DNA of 64,000 bases, taken from contig NZ_LKTM01000112.1 in assembly GCF_001417955.2 (NCBI RefSeq), positions 62,001 through 126,000 on the forward strand, read 5' to 3'. This document shows positions 1 to 8,007 of the stretch, piece by piece. Position numbers and translations under genes: made by a program. The stretch is from Mycobacterium gordonae. GTDB lineage: Bacteria; Actinomycetota; Actinomycetes; Mycobacteriales; Mycobacteriaceae. Each line of letters begins with the position of its first letter. Within the stretch, counting starts at the first letter, position 1. Below the pieces are notes generated by a model, which worked only from the letters and a program-made list of their open reading frames with translations, searched no databases and had not been told where the DNA came from.

Positions 1-1
1 C

Positions 2-784
2 CGGCAGGCGCCGCGGGTGCGGATGCTGCCGCACAAGGTGGACCGCGCCGCGGTGGTCCGGGTGGCGCGCTCGGCCGGAAGGCTGGGCAGGGCCCGTTTC
101 GCGATCGGCATCAACGAAGCCGAATTGATGCCCGTCGTCCTGGATTTCGATGTGCAGCCGCATCTGGTGGTGTTCGGTGAAGGGGAGTGCGGCAAAACCG
201 GTTTGCTGCGCAACATCGCCACCGGGCTGATGGAGAACGCCACCTCGGAGCAGTGCAAGATCGTGCTGGTCGATTACCGTCGCTCCATGCTGGGCGTGGT
301 CGGCAACGACTATCTGGGCGGCTACGCCACCGCCTCGCAGTCCTGCACGGAGCTGATGACCGCCCTCGCGGGCACGCTGCGGGAGCGGATCCCACCCAGC
401 GACATCACCCAGCAGCAACTCAAGGAGCGGTCGTGGTGGTCGGGTCCGGACATCTTCGTGATGATCGACGACTACGACCTGGTCGCAACCGGTTCCATCG
501 GCAGCCCGTTGAGCCCGCTGGTCGAGTTCCTGCCGCAGGCGCGTGATATCGGATTGCGCATCGTGGTCGCCCGCCGGATCGGGGGAGCCGGACGCGCGAT
601 GATGGACCCCTTCGTCGGGCGGCTCAAGGACCTGTCCTGCAACGCGTTGGTGATGAGTGGAACCAAAGACGAAGGGGCATTGTTCGGCTACAAGGCCACT
701 GAGATGCCGCCCGGCCGTGGAATGCTGATCTCGCGCACGACCAAGAGCGGTGTGATCCAGCTGTCCAGGATGCCGGACCTGTGA
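2..784 (+). CDS. eccC: EccC C-terminal part (ESX FtsK/SpoIIIE ATPase), 5' end outside window
   Basis: This is the end of the ESX motor ATPase, which recognises substrates and drives their export at the cytoplasmic face of the membrane complex. The frame is open to the left edge. The visible 260 residues form the last FtsK-like ATPase module: a P-loop-like GEGECGKT at about residues 59-66 of the visible part and a Walker B-like strand FVMIDDYDL. EccC normally carries three such modules, and some systems split it into Ca and Cb, so I cannot tell whether this is a full-length EccC or an EccCb. The stop overlaps the eccD start (GTGA), showing translational coupling. Family assignment is firm; the ESX subtype is not. 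Confidence 0.88.
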   Translation, partial: RQAPRVRMLPHKVDRAAVVRVARSAGRLGRARFAIGINEAELMPVVLDFDVQPHLVVFGEGECGKTGLLRNIATGLMENATSEQCKIVLVDYRRSMLGVVGNDYLGGYATASQSCTELMTALAGTLRERIPPSDITQQQLKERSWWSGPDIFVMIDDYDLVATGSIGSPLSPLVEFLPQARDIGLRIVVARRIGGAGRAMMDPFVGRLKDLSCNALVMSGTKDEGALFGYKATEMPPGRGMLISRTTKSGVIQLSRMPDL

Positions 785-2250
785 CCGGTGTGAGCGAATT
801 GCGACGGGTCCGGGTGGTCTCGGCCGCGCCCGACCATATCCGGGTATCGATCTTCGGTGGCCGGACGCAGCTGGATATCGCGCTGCCACTTGATGTTCCC
901 GTGTCGGGCTTCGTCCCGGAGGTGGCGCGGCTGGTCAGCTCCCGGGACGCCGACGACGAGACGTCCAAAGACGAACGCCGCACGTTCTGGGTGCTCAGCC
1001 GGTTCCACGGCGGCACCGAGCTGCGACCCGAACAGACGCTGCGCGAGGCCGGGCTGGTCAGTGGGGAACTGCTGCGGCTGTCGCCGCGCCAGGCACTGAC
1101 GCCACCGACCCTCTACGACGACGTGGTCGACGCGGTCGGCCGGCTGAACAAGGCTGCTCATGCCGCCTGGGGTTCGGTATCCGCACGCTGGATGGCTTTC
1201 GCCGGAGTGCATTTCGCGGCGCTGGCGGTCGCCTATTGCCTGGTCGGCAGACCCGGCGCGGCGAATCTGTACGTGATGGTCGGTGTGGCCGGCGCGGCGG
1301 TGCTGGCGCTGGTCGGCGGTGCCACGATGGCGCACCGCTCTTACCGTCTTGACGACGTAGCCGCCGCGCTGGGGTGGGCGGCCATCCCGATCACCGCCGG
1401 GATCGCCCTCGCGCTGCTGAGCCGTTACGGGTACTTCGGTCTGGCCGGCGCCTGTGGTGCGGTGCTGGTGCTGTGCGTTGTGTACGACCGGGTGATCGGC
1501 ACCGGGCACTGGGCTTATCTGGCGGGTGCGTTGACGTTCGGGTTGGTTGGCGGCGCGTTGCTGAGTCGAGCCCTGCAGGCACGCGCCGACATCGTCTTCG
1601 TGACCGCGTCGGTGGTGGTGATCCTGGGCTGCCTGTCGGTGCGACGGTTGACAGCGCGGTTGGGCCGATTTGAGACGCCGACCGTCACCGTCGAAACCAA
1701 CCGCGAGGACTGGGATTTCGAGAATCCGTTCGAGCCGTCCGCCGCAACCGAGGATGGGGACTCGGGTACGGCGATGCCGACAGCCGAGGCCGTGTGGAAC
1801 AGAGCGAAGTCGGCTGCCATCACGCGGTCGGGGCTGCTGACCGGATTGGCCTCCACCGCCGCGGTTTACGTGGTGCTGCTGCTGCGCAGCGGCACGGTTG
1901 TGGGCTGGCCGGTGTTCGTGTTCGCGCTCACGGTCGCCGCGGTGCTGGCGTTGCGCCCTCGTACGCTGCGCACCTGGTTCGAGCGCGCTGCGGTAGCGGT
2001 GCCGGCGGTGGTCATCCTGGTCGGCACCTGCGTGATGGCGCAGGACGGATTCGCGCCGATGCCCGTGACGGCGCTGGGCGTACTGCTGGCCGTCGCGGGT
2101 GGTGCCACGGTGGCCGGCCTGGTCATCCCCGCGGACGGCACGCGACAGCGAGTCGTCACGTTGCTGGCCTACCTGGACTACCTGGCCGTCGGATCGCTGA
2201 TCCCGCTGGCGCTCTGGGTGGTGGGTGTCTACCAGCGGCTGGGACTGTGA
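781..2250 (+). CDS. eccD: EccD, ESX channel membrane protein
   Basis: EccD is the multi-spanning inner-membrane component that forms the central scaffold of the ESX pore. The 489-residue product has the family architecture: a cytosolic ubiquitin-like domain in about the first 95 residues (RRVRVVSAAPDHIRVSIFGG onward), a linker, then about eleven hydrophobic segments from residue 139 to the C terminus. The usual length is about 470-510 residues, so it looks complete. The GTG start overlaps the eccC stop and the stop overlaps the mycP start by one base, so eccC-eccD-mycP form a coupled operon. The long acidic loop around residues 305-335 is cytosolic by charge; I infer this from composition only. 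Confidence 0.93.
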   Translation: MTGVSELRRVRVVSAAPDHIRVSIFGGRTQLDIALPLDVPVSGFVPEVARLVSSRDADDETSKDERRTFWVLSRFHGGTELRPEQTLREAGLVSGELLRLSPRQALTPPTLYDDVVDAVGRLNKAAHAAWGSVSARWMAFAGVHFAALAVAYCLVGRPGAANLYVMVGVAGAAVLALVGGATMAHRSYRLDDVAAALGWAAIPITAGIALALLSRYGYFGLAGACGAVLVLCVVYDRVIGTGHWAYLAGALTFGLVGGALLSRALQARADIVFVTASVVVILGCLSVRRLTARLGRFETPTVTVETNREDWDFENPFEPSAATEDGDSGTAMPTAEAVWNRAKSAAITRSGLLTGLASTAAVYVVLLLRSGTVVGWPVFVFALTVAAVLALRPRTLRTWFERAAVAVPAVVILVGTCVMAQDGFAPMPVTALGVLLAVAGGATVAGLVIPADGTRQRVVTLLAYLDYLAVGSLIPLALWVVGVYQRLGL

Positions 2251-3635
2251 TGAAGCGGTTGCTCGCGGTGTCGGCCGCGCTGATCCTGGCGACCCTGATG
2301 GACCCGGCGCCGGCGTGGGCGATCCGGCCGCCGGTGGTGGAGCCCGGACCGCCGCCGAACGGGCCGGTGGGTCCTCCCGAGCCGACCGACCTCAAAGCCA
2401 TCTGCGGAGTCCCGACCGGGGTGCTGCCACAGACCGACTTCACCCTGCAGACCAGCGCCGAAGCCATGCTCAACTACACCGATGCCTGGCGGTTCTCCCG
2501 CGGCGCGGGCCAGAAGGTCGCGGTGATCGACACCGGTGTCAACCGGCACCCCCGGTTGCCGCAATTGGAGGGCGGCGGCGACTACGTCTCCAGCACCGAC
2601 GGCCTGCAGGACTGTGACGCGCACGGAACCCTGGTGGCCGGACTCATCGCCGGTGCGCCCAGCCCCGCCGACGGCTTTGCGGGGGTGGCACCCGAGGCGA
2701 CCATTCTCTCGATCCGGCAGAACAGCACCGTCTACGGCGTCAAAGAGGGTGGGTCCGGGCAGGCCAACGACCCCAACGCCACCTCGCCGGGCTATGGGAA
2801 CACCGTGACGCTGGCATATGCCATCACGCGTGCGGTCAGCCTGGGTGCGACCGTCATCAACCTCTCCGAAGTGGCGTGCAGTCCGGTCGGTGGCGGCCTG
2901 GACGACGCCCTACTCGGGCGCGCGGTGCGCTACGCCTACGAGCACAACGTGGTGGTGGTGGCCGCGGCGGGCAACTTCAACAACCAGGGATTGTGCAAGC
3001 TCCAGAACGCGATGCCCGATCCGAACATGCCGCTCAAGAGCGGCTGGGACTCGGTACGCACCATCGCCAGCCCGGCCTGGTTCAGCGATTACGTACTGAC
3101 CGTCGGCGCGCTGACGACGTCGGGCGAGCCCGCCGATTTCAGTCTGCACGGGCCGTGGGTCGGGGTGGCAGCGCCGGGCGAGCGGATCCTTTCGCTCGAT
3201 TCCAACGGGGCGGGTCTGATCAATGCCGTCATGAGCCAGCAGGGGTTGGCGCCGGTCAACGGCACCAGTTTCGCCGCGCCGTTCGTGTCAGGGGTGGTGG
3301 CGCTGATCCGGTCGCGCTTCCCCGAACTGAGCGCGGGTCAGGTCATCGATCTGATCAAACGCACCGCTCACATGCCGGGCGCGGGTCCCAACGAGGCCAC
3401 CGGGTACGGCGTGGTGGACCCTATCGCTGCGTTGACGTATCGGGTTCCCGCGCCCAATGAGGCGCCCAACCCCGAGGCCGCGAAGCCGATAGCCGGACGT
3501 CCGCACGTCGACCCCCGCAGCCAGCGCGCCCGCGTCATCGTCCTCTCGGTGACGGCGGGTGCGGTGGCGCTGGCCGCGGTGGCGTGCGCATTCTCGGTGG
3601 CCAGACGGCAGCGGGATTCGAGCCGCTTGAAGTAA
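2250..3635 (+). CDS. mycP: Mycosin MycP, membrane-anchored subtilisin-like protease
   Basis: Mycosins are S8 serine proteases of the ESX complex, active on the periplasmic side and needed for complex stability. The ATG lies in a TGATG overlap with eccD and is followed at once by a signal peptide (MKRLLAVSAALILATLMDPAPAWA, shown here only as the first 24 positions in effect). The catalytic triad is intact: Asp94 in VAVIDTGV, His125 in DAHGTLVAG and Ser340 in NGTSFAAP. A single C-terminal transmembrane helix (about residues 430-450) is followed by a short basic tail. The length of 461 residues is normal. An upstream in-frame extension to 1794 is open but lies inside eccD in another frame and would destroy the signal peptide, so I rejected it. 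Confidence 0.94.
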   Translation: MKRLLAVSAALILATLMDPAPAWAIRPPVVEPGPPPNGPVGPPEPTDLKAICGVPTGVLPQTDFTLQTSAEAMLNYTDAWRFSRGAGQKVAVIDTGVNRHPRLPQLEGGGDYVSSTDGLQDCDAHGTLVAGLIAGAPSPADGFAGVAPEATILSIRQNSTVYGVKEGGSGQANDPNATSPGYGNTVTLAYAITRAVSLGATVINLSEVACSPVGGGLDDALLGRAVRYAYEHNVVVVAAAGNFNNQGLCKLQNAMPDPNMPLKSGWDSVRTIASPAWFSDYVLTVGALTTSGEPADFSLHGPWVGVAAPGERILSLDSNGAGLINAVMSQQGLAPVNGTSFAAPFVSGVVALIRSRFPELSAGQVIDLIKRTAHMPGAGPNEATGYGVVDPIAALTYRVPAPNEAPNPEAAKPIAGRPHVDPRSQRARVIVLSVTAGAVALAAVACAFSVARRQRDSSRLK

Positions 3636-3737
3636 TTGCGCTTATCGTCGCTTATCGGACTGAAAATTATGCGATTAGCGCTACGTAGAATTGAATACGG
3701 CGAATAACACGTTCTTGTTGCGGAAAGGGGGACGACG
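3636..3737 (+). promoter_or_regulatory. Intergenic promoter region with tandem 10-bp repeat before espI-like gene
   Basis: This AT-richer gap between mycP and the long EspI-like gene contains an octamer GCTTATCG repeated exactly ten bases apart (3640-3647 and 3650-3657), one helical turn, which is a common operator geometry. An AAAGGGGG ribosome binding site lies just before the ATG at 3738. I infer a separate promoter for the downstream gene. No regulator is identified. Confidence 0.4.
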
Positions 3738-6700
3738 ATGTCGAAGCAATCGCCTGAGCAGAAGCCCGACGAGGACGAGCGCGGGTCGCTGGCGCGTCCT
3801 CCTTGGTTGACCGGCGAGAAGAAGCGCCGCCGGGTTCAGATCGGTCGCGGGAAGCGGCACGAGGACGCCGACGAGCCCCGGGATCGACCGGTGAAGTCCG
3901 AACAGGAGACCATCGACACCGGCCCGCAGCGCGTTCCGGTGTCTAGCCGCGGGCCGGACGCCGAGTCCGAGGCTCCCGCGGAGCGTTCCGACGAAACGCC
4001 GGAAATACGGCCGAAGCGGGTCGCGGTGCCGTTCGACCGCACCCGCCGTCTGCAGCAACTGGAGCCCGAACCGGCGCCGCCGGCGCCTCAACAGATTTCC
4101 GCTCCGGTGCCGCACAATCCGGCCGCGGACGCCGAGGTGTCGGAGGTAGCGCCTGACGAGGAACCGGAGCCACCGTTCGCGTCGGACCAAGTGCCGCCCG
4201 CATCGGACCAAGCGCCGCCCGCGTCGGAGCCCGTGCCGGAGCCTGTGCCCGAGCCGGTGCCGCCAACCGAAACGGCGCCGGAATCGGTGGAGTGGGTGTC
4301 CGAGGCGCTGGCGCGATTGGAATGGCAATATGATTCGCTGCTTGCCGAGTCCTTGGTAAAACCCGAAGCGCCGTCTGAGCCGACGGTCGGCTCCGAATGC
4401 GAGTCGGCTGCCGAGGTTTCGGCGGAACCGGATCTCGAGTCCGTGATCGAAGTGCCGAGTGAAATCGCCGGTGCCGCTCACCCGGATCCGGAGCCCGAGA
4501 CAGCCGAGGAGCTGCCGCAAGCGGAACCTTCGGCGGATCCCGAGCCGGACGTCGAGTTTCCAGGCGAACCCGTTGCCCCGCTGTCTGTTTCCGCAGATGC
4601 TTTTGCGGCTGAGCCGGACTTTGAACTTCGGGACGAGCCCGAGCTACCCGAGACGGCGACAGAAGCCGAGCCTTCTTCGGATGTGTCAGAACCGCGGTGG
4701 GACCCACCGCCGACGGAAACCGAGGCAGTGGTTGAGGTTTCGGCAGAGCAGGTGGTGGAACCCGAATCGGACGGCGATCATTCGATCGAACCTGTTGCGC
4801 CAGTCCTTGTTCCGGAGGATGTTGTCGAGGACGCGCCCGACTTTGAACTCCGGGAGGAGTCTGAGTTGCCTGCGACGGTGACGGAACCCGCGCCGGTCCT
4901 GGAATCCGAGCCCGTCGCGCTTGCGTCGGAACCGGAGTGGGTACCACCGCCGCGGTCGGAACCCGTTGCAGTGGTTGATGTTTCGACGGAGCGTGACTGG
5001 ACGCCTGAGGATGAGCCGGCGCCGGTGGAACCCGAGCCGGCCGAGGAATCGACGCAGGAGTCCGGATCCGGGGAACTCGACGAGATCGAGTTGAGAGCCG
5101 CGGCCTTGCTTGACCGGATGGCCGCCAAGAGGGCGCAGGCCACGGGCGCCCCGCAGGAACCGGAGGTTGACCTCATCGCTGACGACGAACGGGACGCGGA
5201 AGGCCCGGACCGGATACCTGTGGCACCCACAAAAGAATTCGGACCGCCGCCAGAAGAAGAACACGCCGACGAGGCGGTGCCGGAGCAATGGCTGCCGGCA
5301 GATCTGGTGGGCGACGTCCAGCAGGCTGCGGTCGAGCCGGAATTTGACGCCGAACCGCTCGATGACGACGCAGTCGTCGCCCCGACCGAATCTTTCGTGG
5401 CTGCGCAGCCAACGGAGGACGTCCAAGAGACCGCGCCCGTCGCCGCGGAGCGAACGAAAGAACCTCGTCGTCCGGCACCACCCCCGTGGCAGACGCCGAG
5501 CTCCGCCATGGCGGCGGAGATCGAAGAGGTGGTGATGGATGCTTCTGTCGCGCAACAGGAGCCGGTGGCCGAGTCGTATGAGCCTCCAACACAACAGGGG
5601 CCGTTGATTCCCGGCCCGCGACCGCCCGCGCCACCGTCGCCGCCCAGAAAACGACCCAGCACGGGAGCCCGGCCTCCCTTTCCGCCTCCGCCGCCGCCCG
5701 GACCATTCCCGCCGCCGCCCTGGTGGCCGGGACCGCCGCCCGGGCTGCGTGTGCCCCCGTCGGCAAGGCCGGCAGCGTCAGTCGCACCGCCGCGGGCGCC
5801 GCAGCCGACACCGCCGCCGGGCCGGCCCCAGCCGCCCGTCGGAGGCCCCCCGCCGGGTTACCAGCCTTTCCGGATGCCGCCATCGATCGACGAGGCGGAG
5901 ATCGCCAACCCGGATCGCTTTGCGCCGCCGTCGGGTTGGCGCCGTGCGGTGCACAAAGCCACCGGCGGTCACGTCAATCCGGGGGCGTCGCGGAAGGAAC
6001 GTCAGCAGGACCACCTGCTCGCCGAGATTCGGCAGCCCATCGTCGGCGACTTCCGCATCGCCGTGCTCTCGATCAAGGGCGGGGTCGGCAAGACCACCAC
6101 TACATTCGGGTTGGGCTCGGCGCTGGCCACGGTGCGGCACGACAGGGTGATCGCCGTCGACGCGAATCCCGACCGCGGCACGCTGGGGGAGCGGGTCGGC
6201 GACCTGTCGACGCGATCGACCGTGCGTGACCTGTTGTCGGATCCCAACATCAACCGCTACGCCGACGTCCGCAATCACACCCTGATGGCGACCAGCCGAC
6301 TGGAAGTGCTTGCCAGCGAGCAGGACCCGGCGGTTTCCGAGGTCTTCGGCGCGGACGATTACCGGCGGACCGTCGATATCCTGCGGCACTACTACAACAT
6401 CATCCTGACCGACTGCGGCACCGGCATCATGCATTCGGCGATGTCGGCGGTCCTGGACCTGGCGCACACCATCGTGCTGGTCAGCTCGCCCGCCATCGAT
6501 GCGGCACGCAGCGCGTCGGCCACGCTGGATTGGCTGATGCAGCACGGACATTCGGGTCTGGTGCGGGAAGCGCACGTGGTGCTGAGTGCCTCCCGCCCGG
6601 GCTCGGCCGCGCTCAAACTCGACAAGGTTTATGAGCACTTCCAATCACGTTGCCGTTCCATCCATCTCATCCCGTTCGATCCGCATCTGGCCGAGGGTGC

Positions 6701-6812
6701 CGACGTCGACTTCGGTCGCTTGAACCCAGCCACCAGGCAGGCTTACCTCGAACTGGCCGGCTCGGTGGCGGAGAACTTCGGACGGCTGCGGGCGCCGCGG
6801 GAACAGCCTTGA
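3738..6812 (+). CDS. EspI-like P-loop ATPase with very long acidic Pro/Glu-rich N-terminal region
   Basis: EspI-type proteins are ESX-associated members of the ParA/MinD (SIMIBI) ATPase class; in ESX-1 EspI has been linked to control of secretion by ATP levels. The C-terminal third carries the ATPase: a deviant Walker A, KGGVGKTTTT from Lys780, then VIAVDANPD and the switch-like NIILTDCGTGI. Residues 1-700 are low complexity: acidic Glu/Pro/Val-rich to about residue 620 with PEPVPEPVPEPV-type stretches, then a proline-rich stretch to about 710. At 1024 residues it is much longer than the 666 I recall for M. tuberculosis EspI, the excess being in the disordered region, which also holds a tandem duplication (4617-4997). 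The C-terminal ATPase is strongly similar to the product of 18416-20020, so these are paralogues. Partner and role are inferred from family and context. Confidence 0.82.
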   Translation: MSKQSPEQKPDEDERGSLARPPWLTGEKKRRRVQIGRGKRHEDADEPRDRPVKSEQETIDTGPQRVPVSSRGPDAESEAPAERSDETPEIRPKRVAVPFDRTRRLQQLEPEPAPPAPQQISAPVPHNPAADAEVSEVAPDEEPEPPFASDQVPPASDQAPPASEPVPEPVPEPVPPTETAPESVEWVSEALARLEWQYDSLLAESLVKPEAPSEPTVGSECESAAEVSAEPDLESVIEVPSEIAGAAHPDPEPETAEELPQAEPSADPEPDVEFPGEPVAPLSVSADAFAAEPDFELRDEPELPETATEAEPSSDVSEPRWDPPPTETEAVVEVSAEQVVEPESDGDHSIEPVAPVLVPEDVVEDAPDFELREESELPATVTEPAPVLESEPVALASEPEWVPPPRSEPVAVVDVSTERDWTPEDEPAPVEPEPAEESTQESGSGELDEIELRAAALLDRMAAKRAQATGAPQEPEVDLIADDERDAEGPDRIPVAPTKEFGPPPEEEHADEAVPEQWLPADLVGDVQQAAVEPEFDAEPLDDDAVVAPTESFVAAQPTEDVQETAPVAAERTKEPRRPAPPPWQTPSSAMAAEIEEVVMDASVAQQEPVAESYEPPTQQGPLIPGPRPPAPPSPPRKRPSTGARPPFPPPPPPGPFPPPPWWPGPPPGLRVPPSARPAASVAPPRAPQPTPPPGRPQPPVGGPPPGYQPFRMPPSIDEAEIANPDRFAPPSGWRRAVHKATGGHVNPGASRKERQQDHLLAEIRQPIVGDFRIAVLSIKGGVGKTTTTFGLGSALATVRHDRVIAVDANPDRGTLGERVGDLSTRSTVRDLLSDPNINRYADVRNHTLMATSRLEVLASEQDPAVSEVFGADDYRRTVDILRHYYNIILTDCGTGIMHSAMSAVLDLAHTIVLVSSPAIDAARSASATLDWLMQHGHSGLVREAHVVLSASRPGSAALKLDKVYEHFQSRCRSIHLIPFDPHLAEGADVDFGRLNPATRQAYLELAGSVAENFGRLRAPREQP
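4617..4997 (+). repeat. Degenerate tandem repeat inside the espI-like gene
   Basis: Two in-frame modules start with nearly the same codons at 4617 and 4839, exactly 222 bases (74 codons) apart: DFELRDEPELPETATE against DFELREESELPATVTE. Both continue to a matching tail, EPRWDPPP...VVEVSAE against EPEWVPPP...VVDVSTE, where the second copy has seven extra codons. The spacing in multiples of three shows in-frame expansion of a disordered region. Confidence 0.75.
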
Positions 6813-6828
6813 CGCCTGCCGGCGCCGG

Positions 6829-6909
6829 CATCATGGTGGCCGACACCGGTCGCGTCGCAGGCGTTTTCGACGGCGAGCATCCGGCTAGGAGCACAGAACA
6901 CAGGTCGTT
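6829..6909 (-). pseudogene. Remnant of a duplicated lipoprotein signal peptide/lipobox
   Basis: Read on the minus strand this stretch encodes CSVLLAGCSPSKTPAT, which closely matches AVAVLAGCSSSKAPAT of the intact lipoprotein at 7308-8006. At DNA level, 6854-6889 and 7897-7932 agree at 30 of 36 positions by hand alignment. The remnant has no proper basic n-region, loses similarity within about twenty codons, and then runs into the antisense of the espI-like gene. I read it as the decayed 5' end of a second lipoprotein copy. It is too short to be functional. Confidence 0.6.
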
Positions 6910-6963
6910 ACCCACCCGGGGAGGACGCTGGTCGTTGATCGAAGGCGAGCACTGTCGCGCCTA

Positions 6964-7332
6964 CTACGGGCCACGCCCGTCACCGTCGTCTCGGTCGTCG
7001 AGTTCGTCTCGCTTGCTTACAAAAATGCGCCACTGGTGTTGGATCTGGCGCTCGCAATATGCCTCGATCCGCTCGCGTTCCTGCTCCGGAACGCTCTTGC
7101 CGTAGCCGGGGTTCTCATCGAGCCAGTCCGCGATGCGTTCGTCGACCATGGCCCGATACCGGCGACGAAACCGCTCGGCGTCCTGCCCGGAAGATTCGTC
7201 GGGTTCGGCTGCGACCTCAGGATTGGAATCGAGCAGGTGCGGCGGAAGTTTTCCGGTCCGCAGCGCGTAGAGCACCTCTGGCGGCAGATGCGAGGTATCG
7301 GCCAATGTTAGACCCCCGGTGTATCGGGCCAC
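6964..7332 (-). CDS. Hypothetical small protein, last gene of the ESX substrate block
   Basis: This 122-residue soluble, highly charged protein is not recognised. The first 45 residues read like a short adaptor (LPPEVLYALRTGKLPPHLL), the middle is Glu/Arg-rich and likely helical (DAERFRRRYRAMVDERIADW and on), and the tail is Asp/Arg-rich and probably disordered. There is no signal peptide or membrane segment. The GTG start at 7332 gives a 25-base overlap with the lipoprotein upstream; an in-frame TTG nine codons later (LADTSHLPPEV) would remove the overlap, so the start is uncertain. Position at the end of the minus-strand operon suggests a role with the lipoprotein or the large WXG-headed protein, but that is only context. 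Confidence 0.6.
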   Translation of the reverse strand: MARYTGGLTLADTSHLPPEVLYALRTGKLPPHLLDSNPEVAAEPDESSGQDAERFRRRYRAMVDERIADWLDENPGYGKSVPEQERERIEAYCERQIQHQWRIFVSKRDELDDRDDGDGRGP

Positions 7333-8006
7333 CCCGGGGTGGACACCGGACTTTTGTCCACTGGCGGCGGATCGGTCGCACAGTCGGGATCCATCAATGG
7401 GTACTGGGTTGTGAATGTGCTTGTGTACCAGTCACCGAACACCGATACCAACGGTGCCCGGGCCGGCCCCTTCTGGTTGGCAGGCGGCGCCTGTCCCACC
7501 CGTTGGAAGGTGAGGGTGCGCTTGAAGATGCCGTAGTTGTCCGGGAAAGAACCGCTTACCGATACTTCGCCGGCGTAGCAGACCACAGCCGTCGCCGACC
7601 CGTCGGGAGCTGCGGTGAGTTCGTGCACCCAATTCGTGTGAAAGCCCTTCGCCGGAAACCCAGTCCCGGTCCAGTGATAGCTGCGGTCCCGGGCAGCCTT
7701 GGCGAAACCCGGATAGGATCCGTCAGCGCGGTCCACGTTGTAGTCTGCGACGTGGTCGGCTTCGATGTAAGCGCGGAGGTAAGTGCCCTCGGGGCTCATC
7801 AGATCCACCGCGGGCGTCGTCGCCCAATGCTCGGAGAACATCACATTGCGCGGCACCTGATAACCCGCCGGGGCAGTGGTGTTCGACGATGGGGCTGTCG
7901 CAGGCGCCTTCGACGACGAACATCCGGCCAGCACGGCCACCGCGCAGCCCAACGCGCACCAGGCCGTCGACTTGGCGCCGCGGCGAGTCATCGCTGAAAT
8001 GCGCAT
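7308..8006 (-). CDS. Lipoprotein of the ESX substrate block
   Basis: The 232-residue product is an exported, lipid-anchored protein. It begins with a basic n-region (MTRRGAKSTAW), a hydrophobic core and a lipobox LAGC with the acylated Cys at residue 29, followed by a Ser/Thr/Pro/Ala-rich tether (to about residue 50) and a globular domain of about 180 residues ending in a Pro-rich tail. I do not recognise the domain. The ATG at 8006 lies one base after the stop of the 819-residue protein, which decides the start over the longer frame to 8060. The close pairing suggests it is co-made with that large protein, perhaps as an envelope partner or immunity-like factor; this is inference. A decayed copy of its signal region lies at 6829-6909. 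Confidence 0.82.
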   Translation of the reverse strand: MRISAMTRRGAKSTAWCALGCAVAVLAGCSSSKAPATAPSSNTTAPAGYQVPRNVMFSEHWATTPAVDLMSPEGTYLRAYIEADHVADYNVDRADGSYPGFAKAARDRSYHWTGTGFPAKGFHTNWVHELTAAPDGSATAVVCYAGEVSVSGSFPDNYGIFKRTLTFQRVGQAPPANQKGPARAPLVSVFGDWYTSTFTTQYPLMDPDCATDPPPVDKSPVSTPGWPDTPGV

Positions 8007-8007
8007 G

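Noticed and set aside
3738..6812. Reading the EspI-like protein as a chromosome-partitioning ParA
   Set aside because: The P-loop class is the same, but the disordered Pro/Glu arm, ESX context and close paralogue beside eccA fit EspI, and there is no parB or parS-like site.
7059..7997. 312-codon + strand frame opposite the small unknown and lipoprotein genes
   Set aside because: The minus-strand lipoprotein has a clear signal peptide and lipobox; the + frame is Arg/Gly-rich with no domain.
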